From assembly GCA_944389275.1 (NCBI GenBank), contig CALXLT010000054.1, positions 1-47,837 on the forward strand: a stretch of 47,837 nt of DNA, in the 5' to 3' direction. Origin of the DNA: an uncultured Spirochaetaceae bacterium. GTDB lineage: Bacteria; Spirochaetota; Spirochaetia; Sphaerochaetales; Sphaerochaetaceae. Position numbers and translations under genes: made by a program. The notes under the pieces were generated by a model. It worked only from the letters and a program-made list of their open reading frames with translations. It was not told where the DNA came from and did not search any database. How positions within the stretch are numbered: position 1 is the first letter of the stretch; every line of letters starts with the position of its first letter. Below are positions 22,590 to 29,921 of this stretch, piece after piece.

Positions 22590-23174
22590 GAGGAAGCATT
22601 CGCTGCACCTTGGCTTGGGAGAGCACACCGTGCGGCCATGGAGATTCACCGTCATGCTCATCCTTGCCCATAGGGATGGATCGAAGCGCTCCCGGATCTC
22701 ACGCGCGCTCCTGAGCCTATCATCCGTATCGGTAAGGCCCAGCCTTCTTGCCACGCGGACGAAGTGGGTATCAGCGATCACGCCGGGCCGGCCTAGCACG
22801 GAGACAAGATAGCAGGCGGCGGTCTTCTCACCTACGCCGGGAAGCCTTACAAGCTCCTCCTCGCTTTCCGGAAGGCCATGGTCCCGTATATACGCCGCGC
22901 TCCTCTTTATGTTCCGCGCCTTCGAGCGTGACAGCCCCGCGGAATGTATCAGCGCCTCTATATCATCCTCATCGGCATCGGCGATCGCAGCTGCATCAGG
23001 ATAGGAGGAGAAGAGATTCTCCGCGGCCTTCTCTGCCTGCCTGTCAGTCGTGGATGCGGAGAGCATCACGGTCACGAGGAACCTGAATGGGGATATCACC
23101 GGAAGGAACGAGATCTCCTTCTGATAATGCTCGTCGAGAAGCCTTATTATCTTGTTTTCCCTTTCATATGCCAT
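22560..23174 (-). CDS. nth: Endonuclease III (DNA glycosylase/AP lyase)
   Basis: 204 codons. HhH-GPD fold with ISPFRFLVTVMLSASTTDRQA, LVRLPGVGEKTAACYL (catalytic Lys117 in the helix-hairpin-helix) and VIADTHFVRVARRLGL (Asp135). The C-terminal 4Fe-4S loop reads CSPKPRCSECFLLGLC, that is C-x5-C-x2-C-x5-C, with the first loop one residue shorter than the usual C-x6-C. It removes oxidised pyrimidines in base excision repair. The 3' end overlaps the hypothetical gene by 30 nt. It is divergent from tRNA-Pro. Confidence 0.94.
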   Translation of the reverse strand: MAYERENKIIRLLDEHYQKEISFLPVISPFRFLVTVMLSASTTDRQAEKAAENLFSSYPDAAAIADADEDDIEALIHSAGLSRSKARNIKRSAAYIRDHGLPESEEELVRLPGVGEKTAACYLVSVLGRPGVIADTHFVRVARRLGLTDTDDRLRSAREIRERFDPSLWARMSMTVNLHGRTVCSPKPRCSECFLLGLCREGKA

Positions 23175-23214
23175 GCCCTATATTGTAACAGCAGACAATA
23201 ATCGGGAAATAGTA

Positions 23215-23243
23215 TTGACAAGTCTTTTCCTTTCTCCTATCCT
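23215..23243 (+). promoter_or_regulatory. Promoter of tRNA-Pro
   Basis: TTGACA (23215-23220), 17-bp spacer, TATCCT (23238-23243), 14 bp before the mature tRNA 5' end; a strong consensus promoter. Confidence 0.75.
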
Positions 23244-23257
23244 CTCTCCTGTTGCAA

Positions 23258-23330
23258 CGGGACGTCGCCTAGCGGCTATGGCGCCTGCTTTGGGAGCAGG
23301 ATATCGATGGTTCGAGTCCATTCGTCCCGA
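23258..23330 (+). tRNA. tRNA-Pro (anticodon TGG)
   Basis: Acceptor CGGGACG (23258-23264) pairs with CGTCCCG (23323-23329), discriminator A at 23330. The C1-G72 pair with A73 fits bacterial tRNA-Pro identity. The anticodon stem CCTGC/GCAGG encloses TTTGGGA, giving TGG. The T-arm is ATGGTTCGAGTCCAT. CCA is not encoded. Confidence 0.97.
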
Positions 23331-23332
23331 TC

Positions 23333-23367
23333 AAAGCCTCGATGGAAGTCGGGGCTTTCTTTTTTCC
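23333..23367 (+). terminator. Intrinsic terminator after tRNA-Pro
   Basis: AAAGCCTCG (23333-23341) pairs with CGGGGCTTT (23350-23358) and is followed by CTTTTTT. Confidence 0.85.
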
Positions 23368-23380
23368 TTGACCGCTTCCC

Positions 23381-23470
23381 ATACGCATGAGAGACTATAT
23401 ATGCCGCTGTAGGCATAGGTGGTATGCGTGTAAAGCCCCTGGGTATCGGAAGCAGGGGCTTGTCTTTTTA
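23381..23470 (+). ncRNA. Candidate small RNA or second terminator module after tRNA-Pro
   Basis: Between the tRNA terminator and the next gene, ATACGCAT (23381-23388) pairs with ATGCGTGT (23424-23431, one G-U pair), enclosing the hairpin ATGCC (23401-23405)/GGCAT (23412-23416). This is followed by a second strong terminator, AAGCCCCTG (23433-23441) with CAGGGGCTT (23453-23461) and TCTTTTT. No ORF ends between the two terminators, so either a small RNA of 70-90 nt lies here or tRNA read-through is stopped twice. TATATA at 23396-23401 could be a -10 box but no -35 is well placed. The terminator part is certain; the RNA call is tentative. Confidence 0.4.
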
Positions 23471-23506
23471 CCCTCCCCTGCCTTCTATGCTATCCTAGAT
23501 GTGGAT

Positions 23507-24280
23507 ATGGCAAGGAAGATCATGGCCATCGCATTCCTGCTTCTTTCAGCATCGCTTCCCGCGGAACCGATGTTCCCTGGCTATGACATCACGTTCTTCC
23601 GCACCATAACCGATTCCCTGATGGTCAATGATGACAAACGATTCGGCATAGACTATACCGGATACGGATTCGTCGGAGAGGAGATGACGACAGGAGTATA
23701 CATGCGCATAGGGCTGCAGGCGCCGTACTCCTCGCTCTCGGCTCTCTTCGAGGATGAGGAGGAGAGCGAGATCGAAGCCGGGGAGCCAAGCCCGGAATCC
23801 GTCAAGACGATGCTTGAGACCTCGTTCTCCGCCTCCGTCTCGATAGGGCCGGCTTTCAGGCACATCATCGGAGATGACATGATCTGGTATATGGGCGCGG
23901 GCTTTCTCATAAGCGCTGACTACAGCAACATCGAGCAGAAAGGAAGCAGCGTCTCGACATATCTTGAGATGGATCTCGGAATGGATCTGGACATGGGATT
24001 CAGGATAAACCTCGCCAAGCACACGACGCTGCGCATCGGCATCCATTCGATAGCTCCCCTCTTCATACTCCAGTTCGATTCAATGAGCTATATAGGAGAG
24101 GATGAAAGGCAGAGCAGCCTCTCGGCGAACCTCATCCCGAACATGTTCCTGCCCGCTGACAAGAGGGAAGGCTTTGCCACGGAAGGCTATATAAGCCTCG
24201 GACACACCTACCGGTCAAGAAGCTCAGAGAGGACATATAGATACAGGGTATCTGACAGGACGCTTGAGCTTATCCGCTGA
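23507..24280 (+). CDS. Exported beta-rich protein, probably outer membrane
   Basis: 257 residues from ATG 23507 (MARKIMAIAFLLLSASLPAEP), which gives a clear signal peptide with likely cleavage after SLPA; the longer frame upstream crosses the terminator and is rejected. The mature part is rich in alternating strands with glycine and aromatic residues (FGIDYTGYGFVGEEM, TGVYMRIGLQA, IWYMGAGFLISADYSN, LGMDLDMGFRINLA, EGYISLGHTYRS). It resembles a small eight- to ten-stranded barrel of the kind common in spirochaetes. No specific family is recognised. The last 11 nt overlap the convergent coiled-coil gene. Confidence 0.7.
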   Translation: MARKIMAIAFLLLSASLPAEPMFPGYDITFFRTITDSLMVNDDKRFGIDYTGYGFVGEEMTTGVYMRIGLQAPYSSLSALFEDEEESEIEAGEPSPESVKTMLETSFSASVSIGPAFRHIIGDDMIWYMGAGFLISADYSNIEQKGSSVSTYLEMDLGMDLDMGFRINLAKHTTLRIGIHSIAPLFILQFDSMSYIGEDERQSSLSANLIPNMFLPADKREGFATEGYISLGHTYRSRSSERTYRYRVSDRTLELIR

Positions 24281-24746
24281 TATCCTCATCCCCTTCCCTC
24301 GCATCCACGAGCTGGGCCTCGCTCCTGCCGGAGATATGGCGCTTGATGAACGGGACGATGCCTGAGTACATCTTCTGGAACTCCTCCTCGCTATCGTGCA
24401 TCGCGACCTGCCAGGCCGTGGCGAAACCTGGGCTGTTGAGCATGAGCCTATCAACGGCCTTCTGCATTATCTGCAGCTTCTGCGCCTCCTTGCGTCCAGG
24501 CTTCTCGCGCATCGCCATCAGGGACACGCGGAGGTTCTCGTTGGCCTTCTTCAGCTCCTCGTTCTCCTCGCGAACCTTCTTCAGCCCCTCCGATTCAAGC
24601 TCCATCCTCGCAGAGAGCATATCCTTGAACCTGGCGATCTCCTCTTCCTTCTCCTTCTTCACCCGTCCGATGCGGGTTGAGAGATAAAGCGAAGCGATAG
24701 CCGCGACAACAAGACCAATACCTAGACCGATTAAGAATTCCTGCAT
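24270..24746 (-). CDS. Inner-membrane-anchored coiled-coil protein
   Basis: 158 codons. One N-terminal transmembrane helix (FLIGLGIGLVVAAIASLYLS) is followed by a heptad-type coiled coil rich in Lys and Glu (about 30-85: KKEKEEEIARFKDML, LKKVREENEELKKANENLRVS) and a conserved-looking C-terminal domain (LMLNSPGFATAWQVAMHD, FQKMYSGIVPFIKRHI). The topology resembles YhcB/RmuC-like or spirochaetal flagella-independent envelope proteins, but I do not recognise it. It stands alone; the 173 bp to the SufB-like gene contain several short hairpins and no gene I can support. Confidence 0.6.
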   Translation of the reverse strand: MQEFLIGLGIGLVVAAIASLYLSTRIGRVKKEKEEEIARFKDMLSARMELESEGLKKVREENEELKKANENLRVSLMAMREKPGRKEAQKLQIMQKAVDRLMLNSPGFATAWQVAMHDSEEEFQKMYSGIVPFIKRHISGRSEAQLVDAREGDEDISG

Positions 24747-24919
24747 GAGAAAAGGATAATATGAGAGAGGGCCGCGGACAAGCGGAAAGGGGCTGAAACC
24801 GCAGTCCTCCTAGCGGGAGGAAGCTGCCGATATGGCAAAACCTGAAGGCATCTTGGGATCTGAACAAGATTCCGGATATGGCAGGAGCAGAAGCAATCCC
24901 TGCCCCTAGATTATGCCGA

Positions 24920-25837
24920 TCACTTCAAAAAGCCCTGGATTATCTTCTCCTCCGCCTCTTCCTCGGTCAGGCCGAATGAGCACAGCTTGAGAAGCTGCTC
25001 GCCTGCGATCTTGCCGATTGCCGCCTCATGTATAAGCGATGCCTCTATATTGTTCGCGTCAAGCTGAGGGGTCGCGCTTACGGTACCGCGCTCGGTGATG
25101 ATCGCATCGCACTCGCTGTGGCCGGTGCATCTCGCGTTGCCTCTTATCACGGAATGCAGCGCCTGATGGGACTCATCGCGGGCAACGGAGCGGGAGACAA
25201 GGTCAACAGAGCTGCCATCCCCATCCATATCGATTGAGAAGTCGGTGATGGCCCTCTCATCGCCAGCTGTCATTATGCGCTCATGGACGATGAAGGAGCT
25301 TCCTTCCCCTACCTTCGCCCGTGTCATGCGATGGGTATCCGAAACGCCTTTTATCTGGGTGGAATCCATCTCCATCACGGAATCCCTGCCAAGGGTTACA
25401 TCGGTAACGGGATCGATGCTTCTCCGTCCCCTTCCCTTGCCTGTGCCCACGTGCTTCTCCACATACCGCACATGGCAGCCATCGCCGATGAAGAAGCGAT
25501 GTATTCCGTTATGCCTCGCCATCTCGCCATTGTCCGTATGCACGCCGCAGCCTGCGACTATCGTGACATCAGCATCATCCTCGATGTAGAAGTCATTATA
25601 TACTAGGTCATCCACGCCGCCATGGGTGACGCAGGCGGGGATGTACATCGTCTCGCCTTTCGTTCCCTTGTCCACGGTTATATCAAGCCCGGGCTTGTCC
25701 TTCTTCGGCTCTATATGTATATGGTCAGTGCTCAGCATCTCCACGCTCATGCCGTTCTCACGGATCGAGTGGGCACCCTGCAATGATCCCTTCCAATCAG
25801 ATACTATCCTCAGCAGCTCTTCTGCGTTCTTATCCAT
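24920..25837 (-). CDS. SufB/SufD-like FeS assembly scaffold (minimal SUF/SMS type)
   Basis: 305 codons, shorter than SufB or SufD of the full SUF system. Blocks: ADVTIVAGCGVHTDNGEMARHNGIH (in parts), RYVEKHVGTGKGRGRRSIDPVTD, VMEMDSTQIKGVSDTHRMTRAKV, HSVIRGNARCTGHSECDAIIT, and the C-terminal DANNIEASLIHEAAIGKIAGEQLLKLCSFG (in parts) typical of SufBD proteins, with the conserved Glu/His pair in EASLIHEAAIG. It follows the SufC gene by two bases and no SufS, SufU, SufE or SufD is adjacent. This matches the minimal two-gene (SmsCB-type) FeS assembly systems of anaerobes. It acts in the cytoplasm with the ATPase. Confidence 0.9.
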   Translation of the reverse strand: MDKNAEELLRIVSDWKGSLQGAHSIRENGMSVEMLSTDHIHIEPKKDKPGLDITVDKGTKGETMYIPACVTHGGVDDLVYNDFYIEDDADVTIVAGCGVHTDNGEMARHNGIHRFFIGDGCHVRYVEKHVGTGKGRGRRSIDPVTDVTLGRDSVMEMDSTQIKGVSDTHRMTRAKVGEGSSFIVHERIMTAGDERAITDFSIDMDGDGSSVDLVSRSVARDESHQALHSVIRGNARCTGHSECDAIITERGTVSATPQLDANNIEASLIHEAAIGKIAGEQLLKLCSFGLTEEEAEEKIIQGFLK

Positions 25838-25839
25838 GA

Positions 25840-26550
25840 TCAGCTCCTTTTGGGACAGGCCGGGCAGGAAGCGGAACGGAGGAGGCTATCAAGTATATTC
25901 CTCTTGCCGTCTTCCTTGACCCTTCCGTTCTCGATGACTATGACGCGGTCCGCGATATCAAGGATACGCTCCTGATGGGAGATGATGACCTCGATGCCGC
26001 CACTTTCCTTCCTCAGGTCCTCGAACGCCCCGATAAGACGCGGAAATGACCATAGGTCTATGCCGGCCTCTGGCTCGTCGAATACCGAGAACCGGGTCTT
26101 GCGGGCAAAGACGGTAGCGATCTCGATGCGCTTGATCTCGCCGCCTGAAAGCGACGCGTCCACATCCCTCTCCACATAATCCTTGGCGCATAGCCCTACC
26201 TTGGAAAGAAGCGAGCAGATCTCCTTCTCATCGAGCTTCCGTCCCGAGGCCATATCCAGAAGATCGCGCACGGTAAGGCCTTTGAAGCGTACAGGCTGCT
26301 GGAAAGCATAGCTTATGCCCTTCCTTGCCCTCTCTGTCACCCCGAGATCCGTTATGTCCTCGCCATTGAAGAGTATCGAGCCGCTATCAGGCTTCTCTAT
26401 TCCCGCGATTATCTTCGCGATCGTCGTCTTGCCACCCCCGTTCGGACCTGTGATCACGACGATGCCGCTCCCATCTATGCTGAGGGAGATATCGTGCAGC
26501 ACCTCATGGCCCGAGGGCGTGCTCCAATATATATTCCTGAGTTCAAGCAC
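25840..26550 (-). CDS. sufC: SufC-like ATPase of the FeS assembly pair
   Basis: 236 codons. ABC ATPase with Walker A GPNGGGKTT (35-43), Q-loop ISYAFQQPVRFKGLTVRDLL, signature LSGGEIKRIEIATVFA and Walker B FSVFDEPEAGIDLWSF, the last being the SufC-type form (E.G.D). The C-terminus carries an extra CPACP motif that could bind a metal or cluster. It lies just upstream of the SufB-like gene (two-base gap) and powers assembly on that scaffold. The pair appears to be the first two genes of its transcript. Confidence 0.9.
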   Translation of the reverse strand: MLELRNIYWSTPSGHEVLHDISLSIDGSGIVVITGPNGGGKTTIAKIIAGIEKPDSGSILFNGEDITDLGVTERARKGISYAFQQPVRFKGLTVRDLLDMASGRKLDEKEICSLLSKVGLCAKDYVERDVDASLSGGEIKRIEIATVFARKTRFSVFDEPEAGIDLWSFPRLIGAFEDLRKESGGIEVIISHQERILDIADRVIVIENGRVKEDGKRNILDSLLRSASCPACPKRS

Positions 26551-26601
26551 TGCTGTTCTCCTTGTTAGCTGAAGTTAACCACAAACGAGCGGAAAGGGAA
26601 G

Positions 26602-27720
26602 CTACCTGCCCAGCCTGGCCCTGAGCTCCGCGCGGGCCATGACCGAGAGATACGGAGACGCGAAAGGCAGGAACTCCTTGTACGCCGGGCAGAGATAAGA
26701 CAGCCCGAGTTCCCCTGTCTGGAAATTCTCGCGGTCACGCCGGCAGCCGCCACGGCAAAGGGAGAAGGATGGACAGGATGAGCATTCATCCTCTATCATC
26801 AGCGATTTCTCCGTGAAGCCTATCTCCTTGCGCTTTTCATCGAAATCCTCGAATGACTCCGTGTTTATATTCCCGAGCCTATAGTCATCGAGCACATAGA
26901 AGTCGCAGGGGAAGATGCTGCCATCCGCCTCTGCGACATAGTTGCTCGGGCAGAAGCCGAGAAGGCCGCAGGACTCCGGGCGCAGTCCCATCATCATCGT
27001 GACGAGGTTGTCAAAGTAGCGCACCGACACATAATCCCCTTTCTCCCAGTCGCTGTAATACTGCAGGAAAACATCCTTGAGGAACTTCAGGAAAGCCTCC
27101 GGAGTCAGGGAGAAATCCTCGCCACCGCGCTCCTTGGCCATTGGATCTAGGCATGGTATGTACTGCTGGTACCTCGCGCCGTTGCGCTTAAGGAACTGAT
27201 AGATCTCCTTTCCCCTCAGCGCGGCATCCTTGGTGAGCGTTATGAGCACATTGAACTCGACGCCTGTGGATGAGAGGAGCTGGAAGGAGGAGAATACGCG
27301 GCGGAATGTCCCCTTGTCTCCTCCATCGACGCGGTACTTGTCATGAAGCGCCTTGTCCCCATCCATAGAGAGCCCCACAAGATACCTATGCTCACGGAGG
27401 AAGTCACACCACTCGCGGTCAACCAAGAATCCATTGGTCTGGATAGCGAAATGGACACGCTTGCCCTTTGACTCGGCATAGCCGGTGAAGAAGCGGAAGA
27501 AGCCAAGCCCCCTGACCGTAGGCTCACCGCCCTGGAACGCGAATGTGATATCATCAAATTCCTCGGACGCCTTGTCTATCAGAGCGCGGGCGGTATCCTC
27601 GCTCATCATCCCATAGTCCTTGTATTCCCTGTTCTCAGCCTCATCCTGGTAGAAGCAGTAGCGGCATCGCATATTGCACTTACCGGATGCGGGCTTGATG
27701 AGGATCGTGACAGCTTTCAT
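26602..27720 (-). CDS. Radical SAM/SPASM protein, anaerobic sulfatase-maturase-like
   Basis: 372 residues from ATG 27720 (MKAVTILIKPASGKC). The radical SAM cluster motif is CNMRCRYCFY (C-x3-C-x2-C). FAFQGGEPTVRGLGFF, HFAIQTNGFLVD, VGLSMDGDKALHDKYR and GTFRRVF are typical of anSME/AslB proteins. The C-terminal SPASM domain has CGLLGFCPSNYVAEADGSIFPCDFYV (in parts), CSSCPSFSLCRGGCRRDR and YLCPAYKEF, which supply two auxiliary clusters. Such enzymes convert Cys or Ser to formylglycine in sulfatases or modify peptides. No sulfatase or precursor peptide gene is near, so the target is unknown. Confidence 0.9.
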   Translation of the reverse strand: MKAVTILIKPASGKCNMRCRYCFYQDEAENREYKDYGMMSEDTARALIDKASEEFDDITFAFQGGEPTVRGLGFFRFFTGYAESKGKRVHFAIQTNGFLVDREWCDFLREHRYLVGLSMDGDKALHDKYRVDGGDKGTFRRVFSSFQLLSSTGVEFNVLITLTKDAALRGKEIYQFLKRNGARYQQYIPCLDPMAKERGGEDFSLTPEAFLKFLKDVFLQYYSDWEKGDYVSVRYFDNLVTMMMGLRPESCGLLGFCPSNYVAEADGSIFPCDFYVLDDYRLGNINTESFEDFDEKRKEIGFTEKSLMIEDECSSCPSFSLCRGGCRRDRENFQTGELGLSYLCPAYKEFLPFASPYLSVMARAELRARLGR

Positions 27721-27823
27721 ACACAATCTGAGATAGCAGAGAAGCTCATTAAAAGCAAGAAGGACACCCCTATCAGATAGGACATTGCAAACGTCTCAGA
27801 ATTGCGGTACAGCACAGCTGATC

Positions 27824-28464
27824 ATGAAGAGGAACCTGCCAGGAAGGATAGCCGTGCTTGTCATCGGGCTATGGATAATGTCGCTCGGGATCGCGTTCTC
27901 GATTGCAGCTGGGCTTGGGACATCCTCGATCTCCAGCCTGCCATACACGCTGAGCATGCTCACCCCTCTTACCGTCGGTACGGCCACGATAATGCTGCAT
28001 GTCATCCTGATCACCCTCCAGACCCTGATACTCAGCCATCGCTATAGGCCTATCCAGCTGCTGCAGCTTCCGCTTGCCGTGCTCTTCGGCCTTCTTACAG
28101 ACGCATCGAATGCGATGCTCGGCTTCCTCTCCCCTTCAAGCTACCTTGGATCCTGGCTTTTCTGCCTCATCGGGATAATCCTTGTCGCGGCGGGAGTCAG
28201 CGCGGAGGTTCTGTCCGGGACGATACCGCTTGCGGCAGAAGGGCTGTCTCTCGCGCTCAGCGAGGCGACAGGAAGGAAGTTCGGGACGATGAAGGCATCT
28301 GTAGACTGCACCCTTGTCGCCTCTTCCCTTATCCTTTCATCCATCTTCCTCAGAAGCTGGGGAGGAGTCCGGAAGGGACGATCGCGGCAGCCCTTCTCGT
28401 GGGTACGATAGCAAGGATATTCAACAAGTTTCTTTTGCCTATTAAAACAAAGTATTTTGAATAA
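27824..28464 (+). pseudogene. YczE/YitT-like membrane protein gene with a C-terminal frameshift
   Basis: From ATG 27824 (MKRNLPGRIAVLVIGLWIMSLGIAF) the frame encodes five hydrophobic segments typical of YczE/YyaS-type integral membrane proteins (GLGTSSISSLPYTLS, LLQLPLAVLFGLLTDASNAMLGFL, TIPLAAEGLSLALSEATGRKFGTMK). After SWGGVRK it turns to a basic tail and stops at 28411. In the neighbouring frame the sequence continues as EGTIAAALLVGTIARIFNKF and ends at 28464, which is the expected family C-terminus. One missing G in the run near 28366-28377 explains this. It is either a real inactivating indel or a sequencing error in a short G run. Function of the family is unknown. Confidence 0.72.
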
Positions 28465-28696
28465 TTAATGATATGGATTATATTATTTATAAATAATTAA
28501 CTATAGAATTATGCTATGTAAGATACAGAGAACAGCTGAATAATCAAAGCAATATACAATAATATTATCTCACTGTGATATAGTTCTCCCATTTCCGTCT
28601 ATGCTTTACATATAGAAGACATTCCGCTAGATGACAGCGAAGCTTACGGATCAGATAATCCGAAAAAAGCTAAGAAATTCAAAAGCAATTCCAGCT

Positions 28697-28792
28697 AAAT
28701 GCAGATTTTTGGACTATGTATTTCTCATTTTTGCATGTTTTCTGACAATCATTTTCTGAAAAATGCATGTTTTTGGACTATTTGCTTCAAAA
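28697..28792 (+). repeat. Three tandem 32-bp repeats upstream of the AbiF-like gene
   Basis: Three units start at 28697, 28729 and 28761, exactly 32 bp apart. Units 1 and 3 share AAATGCA..TTTTTGGACTAT; unit 2 is more diverged (TTTTGCATGTTTTCTGAC) but keeps TGCA at the same phase and the TTTC near the end. There are no spacers, so this is not a standard CRISPR array. The array lies in the 407-bp AT-rich gap between the YczE-like gene and the leader ORF. The rest of the gap holds a hairpin CGGAT (28647-28651)/ATCCG (28658-28662) and no other gene. Confidence 0.7.
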
Positions 28793-28871
28793 CAGGATAT
28801 TCCCAGTTCCACCCCATCAATAGCAAATCCGGATCGCGCCTATATTATTATCAGGAGGAATTGAGGAGTCC

Positions 28872-28991
28872 ATGCTGACAAATCCACGGATCGCTGGCAG
28901 ATTAATAATCGATAGTGTCACCCAGGGCTATGATCTCATGATGATTATCCCCAAATGTGGTGGCCTGTTTTTTTTAAGGGAGATGCTATGA
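28872..28991 (+). CDS. 39-residue leader ORF coupled to the AbiF-like gene
   Basis: The ORF begins ATG 28872 with GAGGAG four bases upstream, encodes 39 residues (MLTNPRIAGRLIIDSVTQG first, ending FFLREML) and stops at TGA 28989-28991, which overlaps the abi start as ATGA. This geometry implies translational coupling. I do not recognise the peptide; it has no signal peptide or HTH. It may be a small antitoxin, a leader peptide, or a chance frame across a non-coding RNA. The run TTTTTTTT at 28970-28977 codes for Phe-Phe-Leu and is also the tail of a possible terminator, so slippage or attenuation could link leader and gene. Confidence 0.45.
   Translation: MLTNPRIAGRLIIDSVTQGYDLMMIIPKCGGLFFLREML
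28921..28977 (+). terminator. Terminator-like hairpin just before the AbiF-like gene
   Basis: CAGG.CTA in the segment starting 28922 can pair with TGGCCTG (28962-28968; one bulge, one G-U) and is followed by eight T (28970-28977). The abi ribosome site AAGGGAG follows directly. This could end an upstream non-coding RNA or attenuate abi. The stem is modest and lies within the leader ORF. Confidence 0.4.
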
Positions 28992-29920
28992 AAGAAGCTA
29001 TCCCCTTCACCAAGGCAGCGACGTCCATAGACGAACAGGTCAATATCCTTAGAAGCAGGGGCCTTGCTTTTCCGTCAGCTGAAGCGAAGCTGCGCAACAT
29101 GCTTCTGCACAACAATTATTACAGACTGGAAGGCTATTGGTTCAGATATTACGACCCTGCCTCTTATACTTACCATGAGTTCCAGCCGGGTACATCATTT
29201 GAAAGGATATTGGCGGACTACCAAGGAGATGCAGAATTACGGCATTGCACATTCCGGCTGCTTGAGGTGATCGAAATATCATTCAGATCTATATTCGCAT
29301 ATACTCTGGCAAAGAAGTATGGACCGTTTCCATTTTCCATGGACAATCTCGCATGCACATATGATTCATTCGTATCCGCATACTCCCGATTGCTTGAAGA
29401 TACAAAGCATTCAAAAGACGAGTTCATGAAATCGTTCGCTGCACGATATACCGATCCAATTCCCCCTGTCTGGATGATGGTTGAGCTGATGACGATGGGA
29501 GAGATATCAAGATGGTACGGTGACTATCTCACTAAATCAGACAGGAAAAAGATCTCCGGACATTATGGACTTCAGGCCCCTGTCCTGGAATCATGGCTTA
29601 GGTCAATGTCGATGCAGAGGAATCGATGCGCCCACCATAATCGCCTTTATGGAATAACAGTATCGGGAGGTTTCATGATTCCAAAGCATATCGGAAATGA
29701 AGGCTACCTACCTCTATTCAATACAATAGATCGCCATGGCTTATACAACCTTTTCATGGCGATGTGCTATTTGGCTGATGTAATCGAACGCTCTGTCGAG
29801 AAGGAGAAATTCATACGCAATCTGATCTCAATAAAGGGAAAATATGGAATAAGCGAAGGAATGCTTGGCCTCCCTGAGGGAATATCAATACAATCCCTAA
29901 CTGATTATATGGATATATAA
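28988..29920 (+). CDS. Abi_2/AbiF-like HEPN protein (abortive infection family)
   Basis: 310 residues from ATG 28988 (MKEAIPFTKAATSIDEQVNILRSRG). This is the Abi_2 (AbiD/AbiF) pattern: 'K..t..eQi..L..rG', LLHNNYYRLEGYWFRYYDP, FERILADYQGDAELRHCTFRLLEVIEISFRSIFAYTLA (in parts), IPPVWMMVELMTMGEISRWY and the HEPN catalytic motif MQRNRCAHHNRLY, with Arg211, Asn212 and His216 as R-N-x3-H. HEPN proteins of this family are RNases that act as toxins in phage defence. AbiF has been reported as associated with a conserved non-coding RNA and as the ancestor of Cas13. The gene overlaps a small leader ORF, has lower GC than its surroundings and ends 1 nt from the end of the convergent dehydrogenase gene. 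Confidence 0.9.
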   Translation: MKEAIPFTKAATSIDEQVNILRSRGLAFPSAEAKLRNMLLHNNYYRLEGYWFRYYDPASYTYHEFQPGTSFERILADYQGDAELRHCTFRLLEVIEISFRSIFAYTLAKKYGPFPFSMDNLACTYDSFVSAYSRLLEDTKHSKDEFMKSFAARYTDPIPPVWMMVELMTMGEISRWYGDYLTKSDRKKISGHYGLQAPVLESWLRSMSMQRNRCAHHNRLYGITVSGGFMIPKHIGNEGYLPLFNTIDRHGLYNLFMAMCYLADVIERSVEKEKFIRNLISIKGKYGISEGMLGLPEGISIQSLTDYMDI

Positions 29921-29921
29921 T

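Noticed and set aside
24747..24919. Structured RNA such as SRP or RNase P RNA
   Set aside because: Several short hairpins (for example CTCC/GGAG and GCC/GGC) exist, but none of the conserved SRP or RNase P motifs is present and there is no promoter-terminator frame.
28636..28668. Terminator at CGGATCAGATAATCCGAAAAAA
   Set aside because: The A-run follows the stem on the plus strand, and on the minus strand the T-run precedes the stem, so neither strand has a terminator.
28697..28792. Standard CRISPR array beside a HEPN gene
   Set aside because: Only three units, no unique spacers, and the middle unit is strongly diverged; reported as tandem repeats instead.
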